Position numbers and translations under genes: made by a program. This document shows, in pieces, positions 1 through 10,600 of a stretch of DNA of 64,000 nucleotides; the stretch's first letter is position 1; the number at the start of each line of letters is the position of its first letter. Below the pieces are notes generated by a model. It was not told the origin of the DNA, did not search any database, and saw only the letters and a program-made list of their open reading frames with translations. Source of the stretch: JACQFV01 sp964593585 (GTDB lineage: Bacteria; Zixibacteria; MSB-5A5; WJJR01); contig CAZQIZ010000010.1 in NCBI GenBank assembly GCA_964593585.1, positions 1-64,000 on the forward strand, written 5' to 3'.

Positions 1-106
1 AACTCTGGGTTCAATGTACGACCGACAAACACAAAAATCCTTACACTCCCCCCAGAAATAGCTCCTGAATCCCCAATCGCCAATCGAAAATCGCCAATCA
101 CCAAAA

Positions 107-131
107 CGGCCCCGCGGTTGCCGCGGGGCCG
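107..131 (-). terminator. Rho-independent terminator of the S41 peptidase gene
   Basis: A perfect 11-bp inverted repeat (107-117 and 121-131, GC-rich) has a 3-nt loop. Read on the minus strand it is followed by TTTT. It lies just past the stop codon of the minus-strand peptidase gene, the right place for its terminator. Confidence 0.8.
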
Positions 132-158
132 TAGGTTCTCACGGAGATTTGATCCTGT

Positions 159-1970
159 TTACGACTTGTCACCGCTCTTCTTCGTGTCGGTTGCCAGAAG
201 CTTCTTGTACTCCTCCTTGTTCAGGAGCAGCTCCTTGGCCTTGGCGACATACGGATCATCCTTAAGGATGACGCCTTCATAATATCCGCGCTCGCCGTAC
301 ACCTTGTTGAGGATCGCCCGCTTGATCTCACGCTTGAGCACATCGGCGCTCTCGGTGAAGGCCAGTTCCTTTTCCTTGGCCACCAGCGCCTTCATCTGAT
401 CAAGGGCCGACTGGTAAATCGCCAGACGCTCCGGATCGTCCTTCAGTTCGTCGCGCATCTTGTCCAGTTCGACTTCGGTGTCGGTCTTGTAGTCGAACTT
501 GTTCTCCTCAAGGTAGCGACGGAAGTCGGCGAGGACCTCATCGGAGGTCTCGAACGAAAGCGGGATGTTCGGGTTCTTCGCCGAGTAAGAGACGGCGTAA
601 TTGAAGAACTTGCCCTGCCGCCACAGGTTGATTTCCAGCGGCCGGAGCAACTCGCGCTCGATCAGGACATCCGGCACAATCCCGCCGCCGCCATAGACCT
701 TGCGCCCCTTGTTGGTGTAGTAAACTTCCGAGTCATCCTTCTCAACCAGGTCCGGATTCTTTGCCTCTTCTTCCGCGGCCTCCTCGTCGGCCATGTTCGG
801 GTGCTTGGTGGCCCGTGACGGCTTCTGGATCGAGCGCCCCGACGGCACAAAATAACGCGCCGTCGTCAGCTTCAGCGCCACATCCTCGGTGTCAGGCAGA
901 CGGAACACCTGTTGCACCAGCCCCTTGCCGAAGGTCGTGTTGCCTACGATCAACCCGCGGTCCCAATCCTGAATCGCGCCGGAGACAATCTCCGAGGCCG
1001 ACGCGGTCCCGTCATCGACCAGCACTACCAGCGGCATGTCGGCCGCGATCGGCTGCTCGGTCGAGAAGTACTTGCGCTGCGACTCGGGGTCGCGTCCCTG
1101 CGTGTAAACGATCAGCTTGTCCTTCTCGAGGAACAAATTGGCGGTCTTGACCGCCTGGTCCAGGAGTCCGCCGCCGTTGTAACGCAGATCGAAAATCACG
1201 CTCTGCGCGCCCATGCCTTTCAGCGCGACCAGGGCGTCCTGCAACTCCTTGTCGGTGCTCTCGGAAAACTTGTTGAGCCGCAGATAGCCGATCTTGTTGG
1301 CCTCGTCGGCCATGCCGTAATACGGCACCGACTTCAACTCGATCACCGCGCGTTCGACCACATACTCCAGCGGTTCGGGCAAACCCACCCGGTTGATGGT
1401 GAGGGAGACTTTGGTCCCCGCCGGGCCGCGCATCAACTTTGAGGCCTGCTCGGTGGTCATGCCCACCGCGTTCTTGCCGTCGATCTTGATGATCCGGTCC
1501 CCCGCCTGCAACCCCATTCGCTGGGCGGGTGTGCCCTCGATCGGCGAGACCACGGTCACCGTGTCCTCGCGCAGATCGATCTGCATCCCCAACCCCTCGT
1601 ACTTGCCATGGGTCGATTCCATCAGACGGTCGTAGTTCTGCTGCTCCATTAACACCGAAAACGGATCCAGCACATCGAGCATCCCACGGATGCCCGAATA
1701 GATCATCTCCTTGGTGTTGATCGTATCCATGTAGGCCGACTGGATGCGGTAGGAGATGTCGGTCAACAGCTTCGAGTACTTATAGAGAGTCTCACGGCTG
1801 GCGCCCGACGTGGACGGCCCGCGGTCGGTGTCGACCGGCTGACGGTCCGCCTGCGCCCACAGCGCCTCGCGGTGCGGGGTGGCCTCGCCCGATCCGACAA
1901 TCCAGATCGTGACGGCCGCCAGCACGCCGAGAAACAAGGTGTACACCCGGAAGCGACGATCATGCGTCAT
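159..1970 (-). CDS. S41 family C-terminal processing peptidase (CtpA/Prc type)
   Basis: Periplasmic serine protease of the tail-specific (Prc/CtpA) family, 603 residues. Residues 9-26 form an N-terminal membrane anchor or uncleaved signal. A PDZ domain (about 122-200, with GLGMQI and GLQAGDRI) selects C-terminal tails. The S41 catalytic core follows: by spacing to characterised CtpB/Prc the nucleophile is Ser324 in GTASASE, the base Lys349 in TFGKG, and Gln353 the third conserved residue. The roughly 150-residue charged C-terminal extension after the core resembles the C-terminal region seen in longer family members. The start is ATG with AAGGTGAG six bases upstream. It appears monocistronic, with its own terminator. 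Family members degrade or trim envelope proteins; the substrate here is unknown. The family call is firm. Confidence 0.93.
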   Translation of the reverse strand: MTHDRRFRVYTLFLGVLAAVTIWIVGSGEATPHREALWAQADRQPVDTDRGPSTSGASRETLYKYSKLLTDISYRIQSAYMDTINTKEMIYSGIRGMLDVLDPFSVLMEQQNYDRLMESTHGKYEGLGMQIDLREDTVTVVSPIEGTPAQRMGLQAGDRIIKIDGKNAVGMTTEQASKLMRGPAGTKVSLTINRVGLPEPLEYVVERAVIELKSVPYYGMADEANKIGYLRLNKFSESTDKELQDALVALKGMGAQSVIFDLRYNGGGLLDQAVKTANLFLEKDKLIVYTQGRDPESQRKYFSTEQPIAADMPLVVLVDDGTASASEIVSGAIQDWDRGLIVGNTTFGKGLVQQVFRLPDTEDVALKLTTARYFVPSGRSIQKPSRATKHPNMADEEAAEEEAKNPDLVEKDDSEVYYTNKGRKVYGGGGIVPDVLIERELLRPLEINLWRQGKFFNYAVSYSAKNPNIPLSFETSDEVLADFRRYLEENKFDYKTDTEVELDKMRDELKDDPERLAIYQSALDQMKALVAKEKELAFTESADVLKREIKRAILNKVYGERGYYEGVILKDDPYVAKAKELLLNKEEYKKLLATDTKKSGDKS

Positions 1971-2297
1971 GACAAACTCACCTTGGTTTGGGTCCCATTG
2001 CCCCGATCATGCCGCCCTCCCGGCGGCCTACTCTCTGCTTCTACGATGACAGGATGTGCTTTGTTTTGCAACCATTTATCTCCGGCATGCATACTCCCAA
2101 GACACACACCCGCCAGTTTCTCTTCCACCGGTTCCTAATCGCAATCTCCCTGCCGGATCAGCCCGGGTCGCGTCAACTTGCGCCCCCTGCTATCACCGAC
2201 CAGCCGGTTGGCCCATTCCCAGGGCTCGTCACAAAGACGGCCTTGCACCTCATACGCGCCCACCGCCGGGCTGTTCCCGTCTTTCTTCAATCCGCCC
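1971..2297. other. Intergenic leader with no gene seen
   Basis: 327 bases between two minus-strand genes. Nothing convincing is encoded. It holds a GC-only hairpin (GCCGCC / GGCGGC, 2011-2027) about 40 bases upstream of the peptidase start and a more AT-rich patch around 2050-2110 that could carry its promoter, but no clear -35/-10 pair was found. Confidence 0.5.
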
Positions 2298-4631
2298 TTA
2301 GGGTTCCATGAATTGCTGCAGATACGACATCCCCGAATCAACCGGCGAGCGTTTCAGGTATTCACGGGTCGCCGCCACCGCCGCCGCCCGGTCATTGGCA
2401 TCGGCGGCCAGGTAGACCAATTCGAGATAGGGGGGAGCCAGGTTGGAGTCCAGCTCGATGGCCCGCTCGGCCGCGACCTTGGCACGGTCCGGCTGTCCCA
2501 GATTGCGATAAACTGTCGCCAGATAGAAGTGCGCCAGCGAGTGACGCGGATTGTTGACCAGCGTCGCTTCGAAGGCGTTCCCCGCCGCCTCATATTGTTT
2601 GGTGGCCAGATACGACATCCCGAGGAAGAATGAGGCCCATCCCGACGTGGGGAAGCGCTCCTGCCACATGCGCGCCACCCGCGCTCCGTCCTCCCAGCGC
2701 GACTTCGCCTGATAGAGCCGCACGCACCGCAGGTAGACATCCTCCACCCTTGCACCGCCCGCCAGGGCGCGTTCGTACAGCTCCAGCGCCGCGACGGTGT
2801 CGGTCCGCTGCTCGGCGATGATCGCGCGATAGTAATAGGCCTCCTGCTGATTCGGGTCGCGCGCGATGCTCACTTGCGCCAACGAGTCGGCCGCCGCCTC
2901 GTCTTTCAGCCACAGATTGGCGAATGCCAGGACATTGAGCTCATTGATCTTGAGCGTGCGCACACCCTCCAGACGCAGCATCGTGGCCTTCGCCTCGTCC
3001 CAGCGCTGCAGCGAGGAATAGGTCAAGCCCAACTGCTCCAACGCCTGCGCATCGTTCGGCGACAGTTCCAGCGCCTTCTCGAAGCAGACCGCGGCGCTGT
3101 CGAATTGCTGCAACTGCCAGTGCAGACTGCCCAGGTTGCGCCAGGAGTTCACATCGCGCGGCTGCCAGATCGAGCGCTTGCGCAGATGCTCGATGGCGGT
3201 CTGGCGGTCGCCGGTCAGATGGGCCAGCACATACGCCCACGACATCAACCGCTCGCCGCGGTGAAATTGCTGCGTGTAGTGCGGATCCTCGCGCACCAGA
3301 CGGTCCACACGCGCCACCACCGCCTGCTCATCCCGCGCGCCCAACACAAATGCCCCGCTGTGGACCAGCGCCAGCGCCCCAATCATCACCCACTGCGCCC
3401 GCACACCCCCCGTCGCGGACGCTCCGCGCGCCAGCAGCGCCGCGCCCAGAATCGACAACGGAATGCCGTAGACGCCGATCAGGTCCCAATCGCGGAACGC
3501 CCCGATCAATGGATCCACCCAGAACGAGAAGAACCACAGGGACGCCGCCGCCACCGCCAGGATGCCCAACGATGTGTCCAGCGGCTTGCGACCCGCGCCA
3601 GCCAGCCAGGCCAGCAGCCCGATCACCCCAACCGGCGCGACAAACAAGAGCAGATTGATCGTGTCGGACAGATGCGCCAGCCCGAGGGCCGTGTACGAGG
3701 TCTCCTCCGATGCCCAAAGCGGCACAAAGATGCCGGGCTTCACCGCCGAAAAGACCACGCCCGCGATGCCCCACCCGACAAAGCCGATGAGGAAGAGCGC
3801 CTCCGCACGGCGCGGCAACAGCCCGCTTACCGCGCGTTTGCCGAACATGACCCACAAAAGCACAGGCAAAAACGCCACGGCCAGAAGATGCAGGACACAA
3901 GCCAGTACCCACAGCGCCGCTCCCCACAGAATCCGGCCCCGCAGCAGGTAGAGCAGACTCCACAGCAGCGTTGCTGCGACCAGCGAGTAGGCCTCGACAT
4001 GCCCGAACCAGAGCGCCGCCATCCCGCTTGAAAAGCCGGCCCCAATCACCATCCAACGCGCGCCGCGGGCCTTCGGGTAGAGGTGTTGGGCGATCTTGGC
4101 GATCGCCGCCAACGAGGCAACTCCCGCCGCCGCGCTCAGCAGGGCGTAGACGGTTTCCGGCGATCCTCCCAAGGGCGCCACAATGACTTTGAAGGCCAGC
4201 CAGTGCACCGCTAAATCACCACTCATCAACGCCAAATTGCCGCTGATGTCAGGAAATCCGCCAGCCAGATAGCCGCGAAACGAGTACCCATCGCCGTAGG
4301 CATACCCCCGCGTGCGGAAGAGGAGAAACAACGCCAGCGCCGCCGCCAGGGCGCCCCACGATGCGCCCCGCGGCCACACCCGACGTTCCACCGTCGCCGC
4401 CACTCGCTCCGCCACCCCCGGGAACACCGCCGCCGCCACCAAAAGCAACAGCAGCGACCGGCCCCACAACGGCAACTCGGCCCAGTAGTCCAGTCCCCAG
4501 GTCCATATCCCGGGACGCCACGCCGTGAGGAAATGGGCCAGTGCCAGCACGACAATGCCGCCCACCAGCCAGTCGAACGACCATCCGGACACTGCGACAG
4601 GCACAGGGGCTGTCTTTTTCGTCATAGACAT
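2298..4631 (-). CDS. Multi-pass membrane protein (GT-C glycosyltransferase-like) with C-terminal TPR repeats
   Basis: About 777 residues. The first about 430 residues form roughly ten hydrophobic segments separated by short loops, an arrangement typical of GT-C (PMT/ArnT-like) integral-membrane glycosyltransferases; a GDGYSFRG stretch sits in the first large loop where such enzymes keep acidic catalytic residues. From about residue 470 to the end there are five or six tetratricopeptide repeats (for example YYYRAIIAEQ, ASFFLGMSYLA, AHFYLATVYRN). Such a fusion would act at the cytoplasmic membrane, with the TPR part binding a partner. The start chosen is ATG at 4631; an in-frame GTG at 4646 and ATG at 4625 are alternatives, and none has a strong ribosome site. 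Activity and substrate cannot be read from the sequence; the GT-C assignment is tentative. Confidence 0.75.
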   Translation of the reverse strand: MSMTKKTAPVPVAVSGWSFDWLVGGIVVLALAHFLTAWRPGIWTWGLDYWAELPLWGRSLLLLLVAAAVFPGVAERVAATVERRVWPRGASWGALAAALALFLLFRTRGYAYGDGYSFRGYLAGGFPDISGNLALMSGDLAVHWLAFKVIVAPLGGSPETVYALLSAAAGVASLAAIAKIAQHLYPKARGARWMVIGAGFSSGMAALWFGHVEAYSLVAATLLWSLLYLLRGRILWGAALWVLACVLHLLAVAFLPVLLWVMFGKRAVSGLLPRRAEALFLIGFVGWGIAGVVFSAVKPGIFVPLWASEETSYTALGLAHLSDTINLLLFVAPVGVIGLLAWLAGAGRKPLDTSLGILAVAAASLWFFSFWVDPLIGAFRDWDLIGVYGIPLSILGAALLARGASATGGVRAQWVMIGALALVHSGAFVLGARDEQAVVARVDRLVREDPHYTQQFHRGERLMSWAYVLAHLTGDRQTAIEHLRKRSIWQPRDVNSWRNLGSLHWQLQQFDSAAVCFEKALELSPNDAQALEQLGLTYSSLQRWDEAKATMLRLEGVRTLKINELNVLAFANLWLKDEAAADSLAQVSIARDPNQQEAYYYRAIIAEQRTDTVAALELYERALAGGARVEDVYLRCVRLYQAKSRWEDGARVARMWQERFPTSGWASFFLGMSYLATKQYEAAGNAFEATLVNNPRHSLAHFYLATVYRNLGQPDRAKVAAERAIELDSNLAPPYLELVYLAADANDRAAAVAATREYLKRSPVDSGMSYLQQFMEP

Positions 4632-4728
4632 GAAAGATACACCCACCCCGTACTGACGGCAACGACCGTCCCGTCCTGCCAGTCACTGTCAGCGTCTCCC
4701 GATCCGCCCATCCGGGTAATAAGCAAAA

Positions 4729-4747
4729 GGCGGGTCAAAGACCCGCC
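4729..4747 (-). terminator. Rho-independent terminator of the subtilase gene
   Basis: An 8-bp perfect stem (GGCGGGTC / GACCCGCC) with a 3-nt loop. On the minus strand it is followed by TTTTGCTT. It lies 34 bases past the stop of the subtilase gene and before the start of the downstream membrane-protein gene, so the two are probably separate transcripts. Confidence 0.75.
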
Positions 4748-4780
4748 CTTGCCAGACCATCGCATGAGGGATCGCGGCCC

Positions 4781-7162
4781 TCACGGACACGGCTGCGGCA
4801 CACCGGCGCGGAAGGCGAATTCCACCACCTTGATCACGTCGAGAATGTTGTACTCGCCGTCGCAGTTGGCGTCGACCCGATCCGGCGGCGTGGGCAACGG
4901 CGCCGAGCGGAACAGGTGATCGACCGCCAGCGTGACATCGATCACCGTATGCGCGCCGTCATAGTCGATGTCCCCGGGCAGGACAAAGAGATGGACCATG
5001 CCGGCGTTGTAGGTCGGCACAAAGTCCAGCACCGGCGAGGTGAACTTCAGTTGCAGTTGCGAAATCCCCAACGTCGCCGTGTCGATGGTGATGAAGTTGG
5101 CCGGGTTCACGTTGCTTTTCATCCTAAACCACAGCCGCGCGATCGGCCCCGCCCCCGGCGCCAGCGCGGCCGGGGAGCCATCCTGATTGTTGTCGGCGCG
5201 CATCCGCATGCACACCGCGCCGGTGGTGCGCGCGTCGTACACCAATTGCTTGTACTCGAAATAATCCGCGCGGCATCCGGTCGTCACCATCGAATCCAGC
5301 GTGGCCGAGCCGGGAATGTTGGTCGCCCGCAACGGCAGTATGATCTCCTTCACCGGCTGGAAGTTGGTCGCCCAGACATCGACCGCCACCACCGCGCCCG
5401 CCGGCGCGACCGTGTCGACCGCCGCCAGCGTCTCCGCCAGCGCCGCGACATAACTCACCTTCTGCTTGAGCCCGGTTCCCAGCGCCGTCTGCGTCCGCAA
5501 CGTCACATCCCACAGCCCCGGGCCGTAGACATGCGACGGGTTCTGGATCAACGCCGAGTCGCCGTCGCCGAAATACCACGTCCACCCCGTCGGCGGGGTG
5601 AGCGAACTGTCGTAGAACTGCACATACAACGGCGCCGGGCCCACCCGCGGATCGGCCGCGAAGTTGGTCGACGCCAGATTCTGCAGAGAATTGTTGAGGT
5701 TGATCCGCCCCGATCCCAAAAGTCCGACATAGGCCGGATTGAGCGCGTCGATGTTGTCGGTCGTGGCGATGATGATGTCGAACACATCCTGACGCGTCAG
5801 CGACGGGTTCAACGACCGGATCAGCCCCACCTGACCGACCACCTGCGGCGCCGCCATCGAGGTCCCGCTGAACCGCGCATACGTCGGCGAGTAGTGGTTC
5901 GACACGGTGCTGTAGATCGATGATCCCGGCGCCGCGACATCCACCTGCGGCCCGTAGTTGGAGAAACTGGAGCGGGTGTCGTTGGAGGTCGTCGAAGCCA
6001 CGCACAATACGTCGGTTCGGTTCTGCAGATAGCCCGTGACGCCGCCGTTGTCGTTGCCCGCCGCCGCCGAAATCACCAGCTCGTGCGCCACCGCGCTGTC
6101 GGTCGCCGCCTCGATGCCGCCGCCGGTCGACGAGCCGAAGCTGTAGTTGATCGCCGTCGCCCCGTTGCGGTAGGCGTAGGTGAACGCCTGCGCGACATAG
6201 CTCATGTGCGTACGGCCGTTCTCCTGGCCGCCGTCGTCGAACGAATAACCCATGCGCAGGCACATGATCCGGCATCCCGGCTCGCTCACCCCGAATCCGC
6301 CGGCCACCCCCGACACCCCGACCGTGTTGTTCGTCGTCGCCGCGATCGTGCCCGAGGTGTGCGTCCCATGTCCGTTGAAATCGTTCGGATCGTTGTCCTG
6401 AATCGCCCCGTCCTCGCCCGGCCAAACCAGACTGCCGCTGGTGACAAAGTCCCAACCGATCAGGTCATCGACATACCCGTTGCCGTCATCGTCGACACCG
6501 TTCATGTCCGAAGCGTCCATGACCACCCGGTCGCCGTCCAAATCCTCGCCCGGATTGATCCAGACGCTGGCGTTCAAATCCTCATGCGACCACAAGACCC
6601 CGGTGTCGGTGTCTGCGAGAATGATGTCGGGACTGCCGACCGTCTTCTCCCAGGCCTCCGGCGCGTCCATGTCACGGTCGCTGCCCTGATGGAGTTGGAA
6701 CATCTGCGGATACAGCGCATCGTTCGGCGTTCGCATGATATAGGCGAAGTAATCGAATTCCACCCGCTCGACCTCCGGCAGCGCCTCGTACTCGGCGGCC
6801 AGCTTGTCGAGATCGGCGGACGGATCGAAGTAGAGCAGATGCCAGCGGTCCATCGGCGATTGCCCGGCCGCTACTGACTTGGTGTTCGCGTTGCCGCGCG
6901 GGAAGAGGGGATAGTAGTCGCTCATCCCGTGCCGCACATTCAACTGATCCACCGCGGGCACACCCATGGTCGCGCCGTTGCTTTGCAGCTTGTTGCCGAA
7001 GGGCATGTACCCCTCGGCCAGCTGGATTACCAGCACACCGGGGATCCGCTCCCCCTGCGACGGGTTCACATGGCCATCGTCACGCACTGTCGCCACTCCC
7101 GGCGCCGCCCACATGAAGACCGCCACGCACAAACAGACCGCCGGAAGCATTCGCTTTAGCAT
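4781..7162 (-). CDS. Secreted subtilisin-like (S8) serine protease with PKD and dockerin-like domains
   Basis: 793 residues. Residues 1-24 are a signal peptide and about 30-150 an inhibitor-like propeptide region. The S8 catalytic domain (about 165-500) shows the triad Asp186 (DTDTG), His265 (GHGTH), Ser435 (GTSMAAP) with oxyanion Asn370. A PKD domain follows (about 520-600, WYFGDGD), then a beta-rich region resembling a cohesin fold, and a C-terminal dockerin-like pair (GDIDYDG and DANCDGEYN, about 725-790) with calcium-loop aspartates. There is no type IX sorting domain, so surface retention, if any, may rely on the dockerin. The start is set by GAGGAG six bases upstream of ATG 7162 and by the signal peptide; a longer in-frame extension to 7234 lacks both. 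Likely role: extracellular protein degradation. Catalytic assignment is firm. Confidence 0.92.
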   Translation of the reverse strand: MLKRMLPAVCLCVAVFMWAAPGVATVRDDGHVNPSQGERIPGVLVIQLAEGYMPFGNKLQSNGATMGVPAVDQLNVRHGMSDYYPLFPRGNANTKSVAAGQSPMDRWHLLYFDPSADLDKLAAEYEALPEVERVEFDYFAYIMRTPNDALYPQMFQLHQGSDRDMDAPEAWEKTVGSPDIILADTDTGVLWSHEDLNASVWINPGEDLDGDRVVMDASDMNGVDDDGNGYVDDLIGWDFVTSGSLVWPGEDGAIQDNDPNDFNGHGTHTSGTIAATTNNTVGVSGVAGGFGVSEPGCRIMCLRMGYSFDDGGQENGRTHMSYVAQAFTYAYRNGATAINYSFGSSTGGGIEAATDSAVAHELVISAAAGNDNGGVTGYLQNRTDVLCVASTTSNDTRSSFSNYGPQVDVAAPGSSIYSTVSNHYSPTYARFSGTSMAAPQVVGQVGLIRSLNPSLTRQDVFDIIIATTDNIDALNPAYVGLLGSGRINLNNSLQNLASTNFAADPRVGPAPLYVQFYDSSLTPPTGWTWYFGDGDSALIQNPSHVYGPGLWDVTLRTQTALGTGLKQKVSYVAALAETLAAVDTVAPAGAVVAVDVWATNFQPVKEIILPLRATNIPGSATLDSMVTTGCRADYFEYKQLVYDARTTGAVCMRMRADNNQDGSPAALAPGAGPIARLWFRMKSNVNPANFITIDTATLGISQLQLKFTSPVLDFVPTYNAGMVHLFVLPGDIDYDGAHTVIDVTLAVDHLFRSAPLPTPPDRVDANCDGEYNILDVIKVVEFAFRAGVPQPCP

Positions 7163-7691
7163 CACACACTCCTCAGGTTTTCTGGTCTCGATGGGGCACC
7201 GGCCGAACCGCAGGTACGCACAGCCGCGGGGCAAACATGGTGGACCGCCCGCAAATCCAATATACCAGACGATTTATGTGCGTCAACGCCCTGCGAACAC
7301 CTCGCTGACATTTCTCGATGCTTGAGGCATCTCTGCGCAGTGTTTTGCGCATTCCACAACCTGACTCGTCCCGCCCGGTTTACCTGTAACGCGCAGGGCC
7401 CCTTGCCCGAATGCCACTTAGCACCCGAAGACCCCATCGCCCATGATTGGCCCGCCGCTTGCGTGGAGGGGAGAAGCCGCCCGTCGGATACAAAGGCGGG
7501 GGCGGCTACCTAATTGTCGTTTGACAATCCGGTCGCGAAGATGTTAATTGGCAACGTCTTTGGCGGACCGCAAATCGTCTGAGCCACAGGAGGTTTTAGC
7601 GCACTACTTCGATTGATTCTTCACACTCAAGCCAGTAGGGGCAGGGGTGTGGTACACCAAAGAATCACCGTCCCGGTTTCGGGACCGAATC
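7163..7691. other. Divergent intergenic region between subtilase and porU-like genes
   Basis: 529 bases separate two divergently transcribed genes. The right half holds a plausible plus-strand promoter (7521-7548) and a canonical AGGAGG at 7588-7593 that has no start codon at normal distance. The left half must contain the minus-strand promoter of the subtilase gene, but no convincing hexamers were recognised. No further gene is supported. Confidence 0.5.
7513..7548 (+). promoter_or_regulatory. Putative promoter of the porU-porV cluster with overlapping inverted repeat
   Basis: TTGACA (7521-7526), 16-nt spacer, GTTAAT (7543-7548; 4 of 6 to TATAAT). A 6-bp inverted repeat ATTGTC-GTTT-GACAAT (7513-7528) overlaps the -35 and could be an operator. 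It lies about 145 bases upstream of the chosen start. Sigma specificity in this lineage is unknown, so this is a pattern match only. Confidence 0.4.
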
Positions 7692-10600
7692 ATGGTGCGC
7701 GTCAACCGCTACATCCTGGCGTTCTGCTTGTCCGCTCTCTGCGCGGTCAGCGCGCAGGCATCGCTCTACGACGACTGCTCGATCCTCTTCCGCACCGATT
7801 CCGAAATCCAGTTTGTCTACCGCGTCGGCGCTTCCGCTTGGGCGCGTAACGCGCAGGGCGCCTATCTCGAAATCGCAAATGCCGCGCTCGATGCGCGCCC
7901 CGGAATGCCGCAGGTTCCCGGACGCATCATCTACCTCGCGTTGCCTCCCGGCACCGACAACGTTGATGCGACACTGCTGAATACCGGCACGAGTCTCCGC
8001 CTGACCCCGCCCCAGCCGTTGTCACTTGATGCTCCGGCCTGGCCCTATCCCGACACACGCCTGGTAGTCGATGACCTGTTCACCCTGCATGGTGTGCGGC
8101 TGGCGCGTCTCATCCTGCATCCGGCGTTGTATGCCGATCCGCAGGGCGCGCTCGATCTGGCCGATGCCATGACGGTCTCTGTGCGTTTTTCCGGCGGGTC
8201 ATACTCGGGCGCGCCGTTGCCGTCGCGCGATCCCTACGCCGCGATCCTCGGTCAATTGCTCCTGAACCCCGATGACGCGCGCGTCGACGCCGAACGCAAT
8301 CTGGCCAAACCCGCCGTCGAGACCAACCCCTTCGCCGGCGGCGCGCAGTGGGTGTCGCTGCGCACCCGCGGCGATGGCCTCTTTGTCATCACCCCCAGCG
8401 CCCTGCGCATTGCCGGCGTGTCGCTCAATGGCGTCAACCCCGCCGCGATGCGTCTCTTCGCCGGGCCCGGACGGCAACTGTCCGCCAAAGTCGCCGATCC
8501 CGCGCCGACGCTGAGCGAAGCCGCCATGCTCTGGCAGGGCGACGATGACGCCGCCTTTGAGGATGGCGAGCAGTTCCTTTTCTGGGGCGATGGTCTCAAC
8601 CGCTGGGAGGTCGATTCGCTCGGCAACCTCGTTGATGTCGTGCACCGCTACGACCGCGACAATGTCTACTGGCTGGCGCTGTCGCATTCCGCTTCGTCGC
8701 CGCCGCTGCGTGTCGAATCACTCTCGGCGCCGCCCACGCCGGGCGCCCTCGATCAGTTCACCGGCATCGTTCGCGCCCGCCACGAGGAAGACACGATCCT
8801 GCGTATCGCCTCCTCCGGATTCATCGAGAGCTATTACACACGCTACTTCCGCAACCGCCGCGTCGGGGCGATCACCTTCTACGAGGCCCGCAACGCCGCC
8901 TCGGGTCTCCCGGCGCGCATCGACATGGGCACCTGGGCCGGCTTCGCCGCCGACTACCATCCGCGCCTGCGCATCGCCGGCCTGACTGTGTTCCCCGACA
9001 TCGTCGCCGAGCGCAAGGGGGAGGATCGCTCGACCCTCTCGACCTTCCGGTTGCCCGCCTATGATCCGAATGTCGATTATGAGCTCTTCTTCGACGCGGC
9101 CAACACCACCAGCTATTACCTCGACTTCTACACGATCGAGTACCACCGCCGCCTCGAGATGGCCGCGGGGGCCTTCAAGTTCGCCGCGCCCGACACCACC
9201 GCCGCGCTGAACTTCACCATCGCCGGTGGCGCCTCGGCGCAGATCTGGGACATCTCCGACCCCCGTCGTCCACGCGCCATCACCGACGCCGGGCGTGATG
9301 GCAGCGATGCCCGCTTCGGCGTCTCGCTGGTCAAAGGCCAGCGCCGCGTGTTCTACGTTTTTGTCAACTCGTCGCTGAAGTCCCCGCAGACCGTTGCCCC
9401 GGTGAACGTGGTCGACCTGCACACCCCATCCACCGGCGCCGACTATCTGGCCATCGGTCCGCGCGCCTTCGGCGACGCCACCGCCGATTTCCTCGACTAC
9501 CGCGCCGGGACCGACAACCTCGTCACCCGCTACATCGCCGTCGAGGACATCTACAACAGCTTCGCCCTCGGCCCGCAGGACCCCATCGCCATCCGCCGCT
9601 TCCTGCGCCACACCCACTACCACTGGCCCGGCCAACAGCCGGTCTATGCGCTCCTGGTCGGCGATGGCACCAACGACTACCTCAACAACACCCGCGCCAA
9701 CTCGGTCAACTATGTCCCGCCGTACATCGTGCGCGACGATGCGGTCGTCTCCGATGAGAGTTACGTCTACTTCACCGACCGCGCCGTGCTCGACGCCGAA
9801 GGCGACACGCAGGCCAATCCCTTTCCCGACATGTTGATCGGGCGGTGGCCGGTGCGCAACGCCGGCGAAATCGCCGCCATCACCGCCAAGATCAAACGCT
9901 ACGAATCGGCCGAGAACCTCGGCCCCTGGCGCTCGCGCGTGATGATGGTCGCCGATGACGAATACGGCGAGCGCGACAATCTCTCTGTCTGCGAGGGCTT
10001 CCACATCCGCGACGCCGAGGCGATCGCCAACGCCTACATCCCGGCCCGCGTCGACGTGCAAAAGATCTACCTGACCGAATACCCCTTCGACAACCCCTCC
10101 TGCGTCGATCCCGCCGCCACCGGATGCCGCAAGCCCGCCGCCAAGGAGGCGGTCGTCGCCGGATTGAATGAAGGGGTCCTGGTCTTCGACTTCCTCGGCC
10201 ACGGCAATCCCGATGTCATGGCCCACGAGCGCGTCTTCGAGCGCACCGTCGATCTGCCGCGGTTGACCAACGGGTCCACCCCTCATGCCGTGCTGACCTT
10301 CTCCTGCTCGATCGGTTTCTTCGATGATCCGGTCGACGAAGGGATGTCGGAAGAGTGGATCCGGATGCCCGAAGGCGGCGCCGTCGCCGTGGTCTCCGCC
10401 ACCCGTCTGTCGGGCGCGCTGGCCAATGCCGATCTCAACGAGGTGGTCTTCGATCTGCTCTTCAAACGCGGCCTGACCGGCATCGCCGCCGCGCTCTACA
10501 CCGGCAAACTCACGCGGCAGTATTTCGAGTTGAACTGCCGCCTGTTTGAAAATTGCGACACGCCCCCGTGCCCCTGCGCCAACGATCGCGGCTACATTCT

